Assembly (NCBI GenBank): GCA_014361195.1
Contig: JACIWA010000001.1
Span: 124,001 to 188,000, forward strand
Direction of reading: 5' to 3'
Length of the DNA: 64,000 nucleotides
Origin: Thermoplasmatales archaeon
GTDB taxonomy: Archaea; Thermoplasmatota; E2; UBA202; JdFR-43
The stretch's first letter is position 1. Each line of letters begins with the position of its first letter. Shown here in pieces: positions 30,301 to 37,831 of this stretch. The notes beneath the pieces were generated by a model. It ran no database searches and was not told the DNA's origin. It saw only the letters and a list, made by a program, of their open reading frames with translations. The translations under genes were made by a program, and so were the position numbers.

Positions 30301-33300
30301 ATGTTGTCCATGGCCCATCTTGAGTTGGTCCAACGCTTACATTGAAGAATTCACCCGCATAATTGGAGTAAACTTTTAGCAACCAGAAATCAACTGCATA
30401 ATCTCCTCCACCCAACGATATTACTGGAGATGCCATATATCTTTCTCCACTAGTGGAGGCTGTATATGCAGAATATGATCCACTGTGCTTATATGATGAG
30501 CTTTGTGTCCAATTTGTGGTTCCACTTACAATCCTTATTTGCCATCCTGTTGGTGGCCATGTTTCAAATCCTTCAGTGAGTATTGAAGAGCCAATTTGAT
30601 ATATTGAGCAATTCACTGGAACATCTGTTAAATCAACATTTCCAAAGTTCTTTACACTTGCATTAACCGCATATGAGCCAGTTGGTTTAATTCCTGTTGG
30701 ATAATTAATTGCTGTTGCTCCTGTATCATATATATCATTTACTTCAACTGTTATTTCTTTATAATCATTTGTTGGATCTTCATCGGGTGGTGTTGTCCAT
30801 TTTGTTGTTACATTTATTAAATATAAACCTTCAGTGGGTGTCCATGGGCTGAATTCAACATATTTCTCCTCTCCTGCATTTAAGTCAACTGTTTCATCTT
30901 CTCCAAATAGCAATGTTTTGGAATTTATAACAACATCATCAAGACATATGTAGCTTCCTGATGATGTGCTTGTATAATGATTAAATCTTATTACAACGTT
31001 TGAACCAGCATATCCGGATAAATCCGCTGAAAATCTATACCACGAATAGTTGGTCATTGAATTGAGCATATTATAATCAATTCCTATTAATAATGTCCAT
31101 GGTCCTAATGTGCTTGGTCCAACATAAACATTGAAATACTGACCCGTCGATGGAGCATAATATTTCATAAGCCAGAATTCAAGGTAATAGTTTTCGCTTC
31201 CAAGAGATATTGATGGTGATGTTAAATTCTTATGACCAGATGTATAAGATGTATACGCTGCAGCTCCTCCGCTATGCTTGTAAGATGTGGTTCTATACCA
31301 ATAGGAAGTAGCGGTCCATCCTGTTGGTGGGAATGTTGTGGATTCAAATCCTTCATTTAAAAGAGGTGTGCCAACCAGATATATTGAGCAATTCACTGGA
31401 ACATTGCTAAGAGGAACTGTTCCATAGTTCTTTGCGGTTGCATTTACTTTATGTGATTTTGTTGTTGTTATTATTCCTGTTGGATAGTTTATTAATTTAA
31501 TTCCCGCATCATATATATCATTCACTTCGAGAGTAATTTGCTTATAATCATTTGTTGTATCTTCATCTCCCGCCAAGCTTGTTGAAACATTTATTATATA
31601 GAAGTCCTCTGTTTCAAAGTTATATGGGGTAAATTCAACATATTTGAATTCTCCCGCATTTAAATCAACTTGCTTATCTTCACCAAATACTAAGTTATAA
31701 GTGCGAGCGGTGAGCAATATATCATCAACATATAGGTAATACATATTTGCTGCACTGTAGCAGTGGAAACCAATATAATATGTTCCATCAGTTGGAACAT
31801 TAAATACAACAGTTGCCTGTGCATATACAGTATTTATTATGTTAGGATTATCCCATAATTTAGTTGTCATTCCTCCTGATGATTGGCTTGTTCCAATCCA
31901 CACATCCATCTTTTCAGGATAAGAGCTTGAATACGCTCTATACCAGAATGAAAGCTCGTATTCAACTCCCGCTTGCAAGCTTAATCCAGGAGTGAATAGC
32001 CAATCGTTTGCTGGATTAGTAGTGTGATAACTATATCTTGCCATTATATACCCACTGTGGGCATAAGTTGATGAATTGTATGTCTCCCAATATTTAGTAT
32101 CTCCATTTGTATTTTCAACAAGCCATCCTGTTCTAAAGTTTGGTGGTGTTAATCCTTCAAAAGTTTCATTTAATAATGTTCCCAATGGAATTATTTGATA
32201 TATTGAGCAATTTACATTAACATTTGTTTGATCTGTATTTCCAAAGTTCTTTACAGTTGCATTTACCGCATGCAAGCCAGTATTTACTCTTCCTGTTGGA
32301 TAATTTATTGCTTCAATTCCAACATCAACAATATCATTTACTTCTACTGTTATATTCTGCCAGTCATTCTTTGAATATTCATCTCCAGAAAGTTTTGTTG
32401 TAACATTTATTGCATATAATCCTTCAGTGCTTACACTCCATGGAGCAAAATCAACGCCTGTTTGCTCTCCTGATGCTAAGCTTATTGTTTTCTCATCATA
32501 ATGAACCAATTCCGCATTCCATGAATAAACAATTACATCATCAACATACATTCCTTCTTTTTGTGTTGAGGCATCTGATACAAATGTGAATTTAATCCTT
32601 ACTTGATTTGTTAAATTAACATATTTTTCTATTGGAACATGCCATACCTGTCCAAACTCAGTATACAGCATGTATGTTTTAACTTCCTTCCATGTTGTTC
32701 CATTGTCATCGCTCAAATATAATGTTCCATAGTCTTTATATCCATAATAGAATTGCCCATCTACCCAGAACCAGAATTCAAGAATTGCATGATCTACTCC
32801 ACTTAAATCAATTGGTTTCGAAATCAAGCTATCATTTGCATTTGCTCTATAAGTTGCTTCATCTGTGCACTTAAAGGAGTATGTTGGGCTCTTATAGCGT
32901 GCAGTTGAAATTGTCCATGTATGGCCATCGCCATTTCCATCAACTGCTGTCCAATTACCGGAACCGCTTTCCATATCATCGAAGAAATGAATATTCTTTG
33001 TTAGCTTGTATATTGAAAGATTTACATCAAAGTTGCTTTGATCATTTAATCCAGTGTTTTCAATTGTTGCATTTACAGTATAAGTTCCTGTTCCAAGAAT
33101 TTGCCCTGCTTTTGGTTCATTTATGCTCTTTGTTCTTACATCATCGTTGTGTGTTGTTCCTGGCTTGAATGCAATTTCTGGGTCGCCAAGCAAGTTCAAT
33201 TCATAATAGCACCATCTCATACAATCTTCTTGCAAGCGATATAAATTATCTTCTTTTGAATCCTGATTTGCTCTTCCCAACTCCCTTAAATTTTCTCCAA

Positions 33301-35002
33301 ATACCGCATCCCAGAATTCTCTGTCATATGCCTGGCTTGGTCCATCTGTGGAATAGCGAACTCCCCATCCATAGTTTGCATTCATTATCACTGCAAATGC
33401 TCCGTGCTGGGATTTAACAAGGTGCTCCGCTACACAATCCTCAACTTTGAAATGTCCCGCTATACATCCTTGTGAATATGCAAAGAAATATTTCGTATTT
33501 GTTAATGCATAAATATCACTTTCATACATCTTCATTACTACATTGTAGTTGGCATGCCCCAAATGATTTATCATATGAACACCCGAGTTAATAATGGTAG
33601 ATAACTCAGCTACACTCCAATCATAGCCAGGCGCATCATGCAATGCACTTATATTATATTCATTTCCTGGAATACCAACTGTATAATAGCCATTTGCATT
33701 TGAGCCATTTCTCATCTCTTCTTTATAGCTTGAGCCATAATCCGCAATTCCTCCAAATCCAAGATATTCTGAGCAAAGCAACGCCTTGTTTAGATATGGA
33801 TCTTGCGAAGCATCATATTCAAGTGTCTTCTTTACAAAGTTTGAGAGCTCTTCCGCATTTTCAACTGGTGCCCTTCCAACATATACCTCCGCTCTTAAAT
33901 CAACATCTTTTCCTCCTGGCCCATCATTTGGCTCTCCCCAGTAGCTATCTCCATCGCTGTTATAGTCTCCATCAAGGCAGGCATAGTATAAATCTGATTC
34001 CATATCGGGGTCAATATCTCCTCCCGAATATGCTTGAACCCATAGCCCTCTATATGGAACAACACTTATATCCCCTCCAAGCAACACATATTGAGTATGC
34101 CATTCCTGATATGCCCATTTTATGAAATTTCTTATCTTTTCTGGATTATCCCTGCCACCAAAGTTTGAATAAATATATTCAACTGTTACAATTGTTGCAT
34201 TCATTCCCTTTGCAATCTTTGAATTCATCAAGGTAGTAAAGTTATATGTGCCAGGAGCATTTTTTAATGCTTCATTTGTTATAATAACATACTCGCATGA
34301 ATGGCCTGGATTAAGTGGATATGTTAAAACCTCTCTTGGATTATCAACTACTCTTGTAACTAATTCTCTATCTTCTTCTGTTCCTCTGAATAGTTCATTT
34401 AATTCTCCTTCTTTCAATTCAACAACAAGTTCCATGTTTGGATATAAATACAGTTCATATGTTGATGGATTCCATTGTACAGGATATAAATTTATTGTTA
34501 CTATTGGAAAGCCTCTTAAATATTGAGTTGATACTTCCTTGTATAGATAGCCAGGATATATCTCGCTTGATTTGTATATCTCTTCTTTTTCTTCTATTTC
34601 TGGCTCCTCATCGCTTCCAATTGGAACAGGCCTTTGCTTTGGAACAATCTTTGCCTTTCCTATTAAAATGGGTTCTCCCGCAATAACTTTTATTTCCTTT
34701 ACTTCTGCTCCATAGGGTAGCAATACATTCACTGGCTTAACAGGAATTGCGGGTTCGCCGGCATTTCCTACAGTTGGTAAGTCCATAGCAAGATTGGTAT
34801 ATTCTTCTCCCGCAAGAAACACATTTTCAAGCCTTGGCTGTATAAAATCAAATTTCATTCTTATTGGTGTCCTTATTGGCTCACCTTTTGTTATTGTTGA
34901 GCCTTCTGTTAATGGCTCAATTGCGTTAGCTGGCAATGCCATAGAGCTCATTACTAACGCCAACACAACACATACGCTTATTCCTGCTTTTTTTCCTTTC
35001 AT
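24380..35002 (-). CDS. Giant secreted C25 (gingipain-type) peptidase with CARDB-like units and inserted adhesin modules
   Basis: About 3540 residues from the ATG at 35002, which has a GGAGG site 8 nt upstream; the in-frame TTG at 35017 lies on that site. Signal peptide to about residue 28 (ends LPANA), prodomain, then a C25 domain with catalytic His in NHLGHANYN (about 483) and Cys in SQGCIAGH (about 512). Ten CARDB-like units follow (about 33.15 down to 25.5 kb), opening with variants of ND(I/V)YD.G...INYPTG. Nine jelly-roll 'choice-of-anchor J'/cleaved-adhesin modules (FEG..PP.GW, YVDD) sit inside them. The C-terminus has two OmpL47-like domains, a Ser-Thr-type beta domain and a Big_7-like Ig domain, with no anchor seen. 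The catalytic-plus-adhesin plan recalls bacterial gingipains. Confidence 0.9.
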   Translation of the reverse strand: MKGKKAGISVCVVLALVMSSMALPANAIEPLTEGSTITKGEPIRTPIRMKFDFIQPRLENVFLAGEEYTNLAMDLPTVGNAGEPAIPVKPVNVLLPYGAEVKEIKVIAGEPILIGKAKIVPKQRPVPIGSDEEPEIEEKEEIYKSSEIYPGYLYKEVSTQYLRGFPIVTINLYPVQWNPSTYELYLYPNMELVVELKEGELNELFRGTEEDRELVTRVVDNPREVLTYPLNPGHSCEYVIITNEALKNAPGTYNFTTLMNSKIAKGMNATIVTVEYIYSNFGGRDNPEKIRNFIKWAYQEWHTQYVLLGGDISVVPYRGLWVQAYSGGDIDPDMESDLYYACLDGDYNSDGDSYWGEPNDGPGGKDVDLRAEVYVGRAPVENAEELSNFVKKTLEYDASQDPYLNKALLCSEYLGFGGIADYGSSYKEEMRNGSNANGYYTVGIPGNEYNISALHDAPGYDWSVAELSTIINSGVHMINHLGHANYNVVMKMYESDIYALTNTKYFFAYSQGCIAGHFKVEDCVAEHLVKSQHGAFAVIMNANYGWGVRYSTDGPSQAYDREFWDAVFGENLRELGRANQDSKEDNLYRLQEDCMRWCYYELNLLGDPEIAFKPGTTHNDDVRTKSINEPKAGQILGTGTYTVNATIENTGLNDQSNFDVNLSIYKLTKNIHFFDDMESGSGNWTAVDGNGDGHTWTISTARYKSPTYSFKCTDEATYRANANDSLISKPIDLSGVDHAILEFWFWVDGQFYYGYKDYGTLYLSDDNGTTWKEVKTYMLYTEFGQVWHVPIEKYVNLTNQVRIKFTFVSDASTQKEGMYVDDVIVYSWNAELVHYDEKTISLASGEQTGVDFAPWSVSTEGLYAINVTTKLSGDEYSKNDWQNITVEVNDIVDVGIEAINYPTGRVNTGLHAVNATVKNFGNTDQTNVNVNCSIYQIIPLGTLLNETFEGLTPPNFRTGWLVENTNGDTKYWETYNSSTYAHSGYIMARYSYHTTNPANDWLFTPGLSLQAGVEYELSFWYRAYSSSYPEKMDVWIGTSQSSGGMTTKLWDNPNIINTVYAQATVVFNVPTDGTYYIGFHCYSAANMYYLYVDDILLTARTYNLVFGEDKQVDLNAGEFKYVEFTPYNFETEDFYIINVSTSLAGDEDTTNDYKQITLEVNDIYDAGIKLINYPTGIITTTKSHKVNATAKNYGTVPLSNVPVNCSIYLVGTPLLNEGFESTTFPPTGWTATSYWYRTTSYKHSGGAAAYTSYTSGHKNLTSPSISLGSENYYLEFWLMKYYAPSTGQYFNVYVGPSTLGPWTLLIGIDYNMLNSMTNYSWYRFSADLSGYAGSNVVIRFNHYTSTSSGSYICLDDVVINSKTLLFGEDETVDLNAGEEKYVEFSPWTPTEGLYLINVTTKWTTPPDEDPTNDYKEITVEVNDIYDTGATAINYPTGIKPTGSYAVNASVKNFGNVDLTDVPVNCSIYQIGSSILTEGFETWPPTGWQIRIVSGTTNWTQSSSYKHSGSYSAYTASTSGERYMASPVISLGGGDYAVDFWLLKVYSNYAGEFFNVSVGPTQDGPWTTLLSMDYNMLNTLTTYVWYKFTVDLSAYAGQSISIRFNYLATGGASIYLDDIYVYSLNLVFGENTAVDLNAGEEKYVEFSSYNFATEGNYLIVVKTNLPGDENTGNDAKSTLLNIWNIDDVGATAINYPTGTIPLPPSLEVNATIKNFGNVPQSDDIPVNCTIYKMIPGTLLLFTDFSTDSPPGWTIVDGGTPGTYPGTDIPATWTHLNPGNRAPRGGCIAPFMIVDSDKFGSGTKYMDEQLITPAFSCVDQTGVILEFDTYYYHYTGSWGRVDIQVGSSAAPWVTIANYTTTVEGHMVYDISSYAAGQSYVRIRWYYNDSGAWAWYWMVDNVKITGAPTYKYVFGDDELVASTTPLPPGEEEFVEFDTWNITSGAGNYLINVTTLLTGDEFPSNDWTTTIVFLQGVYDAQVKSINSPLPGTYTTGTPFKVNATVKNVGAANLTDVKVNCTIRNSSDEIVFTDELIIPSLLTDEEKYVEFDEWIATTEDTYRINVTTIVFGDANPDDDYREVTIIVNDIYDVGTVSINYPTGTQFTGTYAVNATVANFGNVPVGAFNVNCTIRNSLDEIVFTNEKTVSGLAVGQQTYVVFDPWAVSIEDTYKINVTTLLVGDEDNTNDYKEITLIINDIDDVGVTSINYPPPIAPTGLHAVNATVTNFGNVNKTDVPVNCSIYQISSSIFTEGFEVSWPPTGWQVVVVSGTATWSRSTTYKHSGTYSAYSIYTSGERYMATSMISLGSGNNALEFWLLRSYTAYSGEFFNVSVGPTQDGPWTTLLSIDYNMLNAMTSGTWYKFTVDLSAYAEQSISIRFNHKAGGGASIYLDDIYVYSTDLLYGEDKTVNVNAYSSTYVTFSPYNFATEGNYLIVVKTAMPGDENTGNDAKSMIVEINNVYDAGAISINYPTGIKCTGSYAVNATIKNFGNVPLSNVPVHLSIVQTNILLSEDFEGLTPPNFRTGWLVENTNGDTKYWETYNSSTYAHSGYIMARYSYHTTNPANDWLFTPGLSLQAGVEYELSFWYRAYSSSYPEKMDVWIGTSQSSGGMTTKLWDNPNIINTVYAQATVVFNVPTDGTYYIGFHCYSAANMYYLYVDDILLTARTLLFEDDKTVPSIPAGGTAYVTFSPYDFATEGFYTMIVETRLPGDENNANNATQAMVQILDVRDVGVKSIDYPVNIVTLLNEKFEGTFPPAGWTVKENADPGGRWKRNDEWGRPNYAGGDGYCADADSDKFGSGKTMDTELWSPPINLAGYTSATLIYVASYNDLTTSPPNDYADVDISTNGGLTWTNLLHWDEDHSPYGPGELVTIDLTPYIGQTVIIRWHYFGNYDWWFEIDNVTIIAETMFEPGSYPIKATVKNYGTTTETFDVRCRIYAHGISTIFFDDVESGEDGWTHFDIYGDPTYDLWHISTRRYASPGHSWYCGNEITGQYINYMEDWLVSPEIDATGATKLMLKWKHWYNIENNYDFGYVCASRDNYTFSILKTYTGSSGGWKEDEVDITPYINTTTGKINVAFIFVSDDIVTYEGWYVDDVEIVKIINKGIIYDETLTVYNLPGGKETQVTFPPFTAEENMIYTINVTTLLDGDTNPANDYKEATMRTINEPPVTTCSCLGPLGCNNWYIGPVTIYLYATDPQGVAYTRYRINGGEWQTYTGPVTVSTEGLYTVEYYSVDVLGSTESIKSCSFGIAYSMPITTCIIDGTMGENGWYVSNVQIKLVGVAYICGVKETYYRIDGGAWQNYVGPFTFTSEGTHTIEYYSISNSCIVETPAKITTFKIDKTSPTVKVIYPNGGEVLGGIITIRWTASDNIGIAGIDLLYSNDAGLTWNLIASNIPNTGSYNWNTAGLPYGSNYMIKIIAKDIAGNKASDTSDGTFTITAPTPPTVTIVKPRNALYVMDREIIPLPMPVIIGGITIEATASSTTGIAKVEFYIDGVLKFTDTSAPYSWTWDERAIGMHEIKAIAYDSSGQTAEDRISVFIINF
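27015..27475 (-). repeat. 461-bp intragenic repeat, copy A
   Basis: Encodes one complete jelly-roll adhesin module of the giant peptidase (CARDB-like unit 9). Compared by eye with 31701-32161 it differs at only two positions, both synonymous (ACT/ACC for Thr and GGA/GGG for Gly). The encoded module is therefore identical in the two copies. Confidence 0.93.
31701..32161 (-). repeat. 461-bp intragenic repeat, copy B
   Basis: Partner of 27015-27475, lying 4.7 kb away in the same reading frame and orientation (CARDB-like unit 2). The edges are sharp and coincide with the module boundary, while the flanking CARDB-like sequences are clearly diverged. This suggests recent module copying or gene conversion. 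Confidence 0.93.
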
Positions 35003-35045
35003 TTTATCTGCCTCCAAACTTATATCAAAAAAATATATATAAATT
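35003..35045 (-). promoter_or_regulatory. Promoter and ribosome-binding site of the giant peptidase gene
   Basis: A TATA-rich run (35030-35045, minus-strand AATTTATATATATTTT) is followed by GGAGG (35011-35015) 8 nt before the ATG at 35002. This gene therefore has a short leader with a strong Shine-Dalgarno site, unlike the leaderless starts of many neighbours. The site decides the start codon. Confidence 0.55.
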
Positions 35046-35060
35046 TTTTCCTGTCAAATG

Positions 35061-35429
35061 TTAGCTTGTGTCAGATGCTACTCTTACAACTGTTTTTATT
35101 CCTCCTCTTAAATTGAAATCTCCAATAACTTCAATAAATTTTGGCTTCAATGCATCGCTCAAATCCTTATAAATTTTATTTGTTGCTTCTTCATGCGTCA
35201 CATATTTATAGCGATATGAGTTCAAATAAAGTTTAAGAGATTTCAGCTCAACTATATACTTGTCAGGTATATATCTTATTTTTATTGTTGCAAAATCAGG
35301 ATAGCCAGATCGAGGGCATAAAGAAGTAAATTCAGAAAAGGTTATTTCAACAAAGTAATTTTTCTCTGGATAAGGATTTTCCCATAATTCAATTTTTGCC
35401 TTTTTTATTTCTTTTTCCCCATATTTCAT
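35061..35429 (-). CDS. queF: QueF-type preQ0 reductase / QueF-like protein
   Basis: 122 residues forming one T-fold unit. The catalytic Cys38 (TSLCPRSG), Asp45 (PDFATI), His79-Glu80 (THEE) and the ELKSLKLY motif (61-68), which binds NADPH in bacterial QueF, are all present with bacterial spacing. Bacterial QueF reduces preQ0 to preQ1 for queuosine, while archaea normally turn preQ0 into archaeosine, some with a QueF-like amidinotransferase. Which reaction this one performs is open. The start overlaps the PIN gene stop by 1 nt, downstream of aIF2-gamma and S6e. Confidence 0.85.
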   Translation of the reverse strand: MKYGEKEIKKAKIELWENPYPEKNYFVEITFSEFTSLCPRSGYPDFATIKIRYIPDKYIVELKSLKLYLNSYRYKYVTHEEATNKIYKDLSDALKPKFIEVIGDFNLRGGIKTVVRVASDTS

Positions 35430-35812
35430 TATGGTATTTCCTCCATTTCAAGTTTTTCTCCTTCTCTTAAATATATTATAGATAAGCGCATTTCTTTTGC
35501 CTTTTTCTTCAATTCCTTATCATTTGTTAAAATCGCTGCCTCCATTTTAATTGCGGTCTCAATAACTCCATCATCTCCCTTGCATGAAGTTTCTACAACC
35601 CTGAAACACCTTTTCTTTATTATGCTGAGGGCAAGCTGAGCCGCCCTGCCTGTTTCTCCTCCTTTCTCAGCAAGTTTTTCAACTTCTTCAACCACACTTC
35701 TAGGAACAATTATTCTACAAACTCCTAAAAGGCGATTCAATTCTTTCTCAATATTTATATCAAATTGATATGGCATCAGGAGGGCATTTGTATCAAGCAC
35801 TACTGCCCTCAT
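35429..35812 (-). CDS. PIN-domain protein, Fcf1/Utp24-like
   Basis: 127 residues. The acidic residues of the PIN nuclease site are in [11 protein letters not shown] (residues 4-14), the [10 protein letters not shown] helix, the GDDGVIETA segment and the [13 protein letters not shown] strand. This archaeal family is related to the rRNA-processing nuclease Fcf1 and often sits beside translation genes. It overlaps aIF2-gamma by 4 nt. There is no antitoxin-like partner, so a toxin role is unlikely. Confidence 0.82.
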   Translation of the reverse strand: MRAVVLDTNALLMPYQFDINIEKELNRLLGVCRIIVPRSVVEEVEKLAEKGGETGRAAQLALSIIKKRCFRVVETSCKGDDGVIETAIKMEAAILTNDKELKKKAKEMRLSIIYLREGEKLEMEEIP

Positions 35813-37014
35813 TTTATTTCACCGTACCCATATAAATGCCATCTCCCCCCTATATTGCGGGAAATTGCAACCCTTTGCCCCACTTCCGCACATACAGGAA
35901 TTTTCAAATTAACTTCAATATAATCTTTCTTCAATGTTTTTGGAATACCAACAGTTGTAGCGGTACCAACTGTAAGCATCAGCGATTCATTGCTCCTTAT
36001 TTTTCCCAAATCCTTTCCCTCAACTCTTTCAATAACATGCAAATCCATGCACAAATCATAAAGAACAGGTGGAAGATTTTTTCCAACAACCTTTCCAGCA
36101 AGTCCATCCGCCTTAGTAAAAACTGGATCAAGATATGTTCCTATAGCAAGCAATCCTCCAGGATAAGCTTCGCTTACAATTTCTCCTCCAGTCATTATAG
36201 AAGCAATTTCAGTAAAAATTGACTCATATGATACTTTTCCATGACTCTCTACTCTTATTCCAGGCCTTATTTCAATTTCATCCCCAACTCTCAGCACACC
36301 TTCCTTTAGTGAGCCACCTATAACCCCACCTTTCAGATCAGATGGCTTTGTTCCAGGCCTATTTACATCAAAACTGCGGGCGGAATACATCAGAGGAGGC
36401 TTGCTTTTATCTCTTTGAGGAGTAGGAATAAATTCTTCAATTGCCATTATAAGCACATCAAGATTTACCTCATGGTGGGCGGAAACTGGAATTATTGGAG
36501 AATTGCTCGCTATTGTATCTTTTAAAAAATCAACTATCTCCTCATAACTTTTCATTGCCCCTTCTTTCCCAACCAAATCAATTTTATTCTGCACAACTAT
36601 AACATTCTTCGCCCCAACAATATCAAGCGCCATCAGATGCTCCTCTGTCTGCGGCTGGGGGCATTTCTCATTTGCAGCGATCAAAAGCATTGCCCCATCC
36701 ATGATGGCGGCGCCAGATATAACAACCGCCATAAGAGTTTCATGCCCTGGAGCATCAACAAAAGAAACCTTCCTTAAAAATTTTGTTTCTTCTCCGCAGT
36801 GCTTGCAAACTGGTTTTGTTGAATAGCATTCTGGCTCATCGCAATTTGGACATTTATAAAAAGATGCATCCGCATAACCAAGTTTTATTGAGATACCTCT
36901 TTTTATCTCTTCTGAATGCTCATCAGTCCATTTTCCAGTTAATGCCTGGGTTAAAGTAGTTTTTCCATGGTCAACATGTCCTACCATCCCAATATTTATT
37001 TCTGGTTGGCTCAT
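35809..37014 (-). CDS. eif2g: Translation initiation factor aIF2 subunit gamma
   Basis: 401 residues. This GTPase carries initiator Met-tRNA to the small ribosomal subunit. G1 is GHVDHGKTTLTQALTG, G3 is DAPGHE and G4 is NKID. A zinc knuckle (CPNC ... CKHC) lies at about residues 54-74, as in all aIF2-gamma proteins. Two beta-barrel domains follow. It overlaps rps6e by 4 nt at its start and the PIN gene at its end. Confidence 0.97.
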   Translation of the reverse strand: MSQPEINIGMVGHVDHGKTTLTQALTGKWTDEHSEEIKRGISIKLGYADASFYKCPNCDEPECYSTKPVCKHCGEETKFLRKVSFVDAPGHETLMAVVISGAAIMDGAMLLIAANEKCPQPQTEEHLMALDIVGAKNVIVVQNKIDLVGKEGAMKSYEEIVDFLKDTIASNSPIIPVSAHHEVNLDVLIMAIEEFIPTPQRDKSKPPLMYSARSFDVNRPGTKPSDLKGGVIGGSLKEGVLRVGDEIEIRPGIRVESHGKVSYESIFTEIASIMTGGEIVSEAYPGGLLAIGTYLDPVFTKADGLAGKVVGKNLPPVLYDLCMDLHVIERVEGKDLGKIRSNESLMLTVGTATTVGIPKTLKKDYIEVNLKIPVCAEVGQRVAISRNIGGRWHLYGYGEIK

Positions 37015-37406
37015 TTTTCCTTTAATTTACCAGCAGACTTGAGCAATTCTTCAATTGGCTTTGCTCCCTTTTTTGTTATTTTCATGTTTATTTGAGATGT
37101 ATTTAAGCTTATTGTATTTCCACAAACTGTTAATCTTTTCCTAACTCCTTTATCTTTTGGCTTAAATCCCTTACCTTTTGCGGTTAATATTTTCCTTCTC
37201 TGCATACCTGGTAAATCACTTCTCATTGGAAACCCATCTTTGTCAGAACCACCTGTTATCTGCAACTTATAGCCTGGTAAGGAAACGAATATTCCATCTA
37301 CTTCCTCACCAATCTTTTTGCCTATTAATGAGTTTGCATGATGCCCATCAACTACTATCTGCCAGCTTTTTGCCCCATCACTTATTACAACCTTGAATTC
37401 CGCCAT
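37011..37406 (-). CDS. rps6e: Small ribosomal subunit protein eS6
   Basis: 131 residues from the ATG at 37406, which gives the usual MAEFKVVISD start; an in-frame ATG 9 nt upstream is possible. The conserved core GGSDKDGFPMRSDLPG and the RKRLTVCGNTI segment identify S6e. A TATA-like CTTTTTATT lies about 20-25 nt upstream. It is the first gene of the S6e, aIF2-gamma, PIN, QueF run. Confidence 0.95.
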   Translation of the reverse strand: MAEFKVVISDGAKSWQIVVDGHHANSLIGKKIGEEVDGIFVSLPGYKLQITGGSDKDGFPMRSDLPGMQRRKILTAKGKGFKPKDKGVRKRLTVCGNTISLNTSQINMKITKKGAKPIEELLKSAGKLKEK

Positions 37407-37549
37407 AGCAATCATCCAGCAAATAAAAAGGTATTTTAATATTTTTGGTTATTCAGATACTTTCGATGCTTATCTATAAAGAGATTTTGCCAAAAAAATC
37501 TTCTGAAAATATAAGCAAGAAATATGCTTGCTTTAACCTCAGCACAATT

Positions 37550-37708
37550 TTATCTCCATAGATAGCAGTTATTTGATTGCTCATAGCTCCTCTTTAAATC
37601 CTTTATCGCTTGCAATATTTCTCTTGCAATATAGTATTCCTTTATACTGATTTCACCATAAATATAGGCGCTACCTCTTTTTTCACAGTTATAAAGTTTT
37701 TTATTCAA
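37550..37708 (-). other. Doubtful 52-codon ORF in the longest intergenic gap
   Basis: The 425-bp gap between rps6e and the EamA transporter (37407-37831) holds no clear gene. On the minus strand a TTG-started frame of 52 codons encodes a helix-prone, Tyr/Lys/Glu-rich peptide with the segment YYIAREILQAIKDLKRSYE. It has no clear ribosome-binding site, and an in-frame stop lies three codons before the TTG. It could be a small protein or the remnant of a decayed gene. I recognise no family. Confidence 0.25.
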
Positions 37709-37831
37709 TTTATCTCAAATTTATATTAAGCTTTCAGAATGAATAAATCTTCTATTTTCATTTCCATAAATTTTTAACCGTTATCCCACCCAGCCATTAA
37801 ATATAATTTTAAATTTAGAAAAATAATATCA

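Noticed and set aside
24380-35002. Repeated DNA in the giant gene as a CRISPR array
   Set aside because: The repeats are long, in frame and irregularly spaced, and encode beta domains. There are no short identical repeats with unique spacers.
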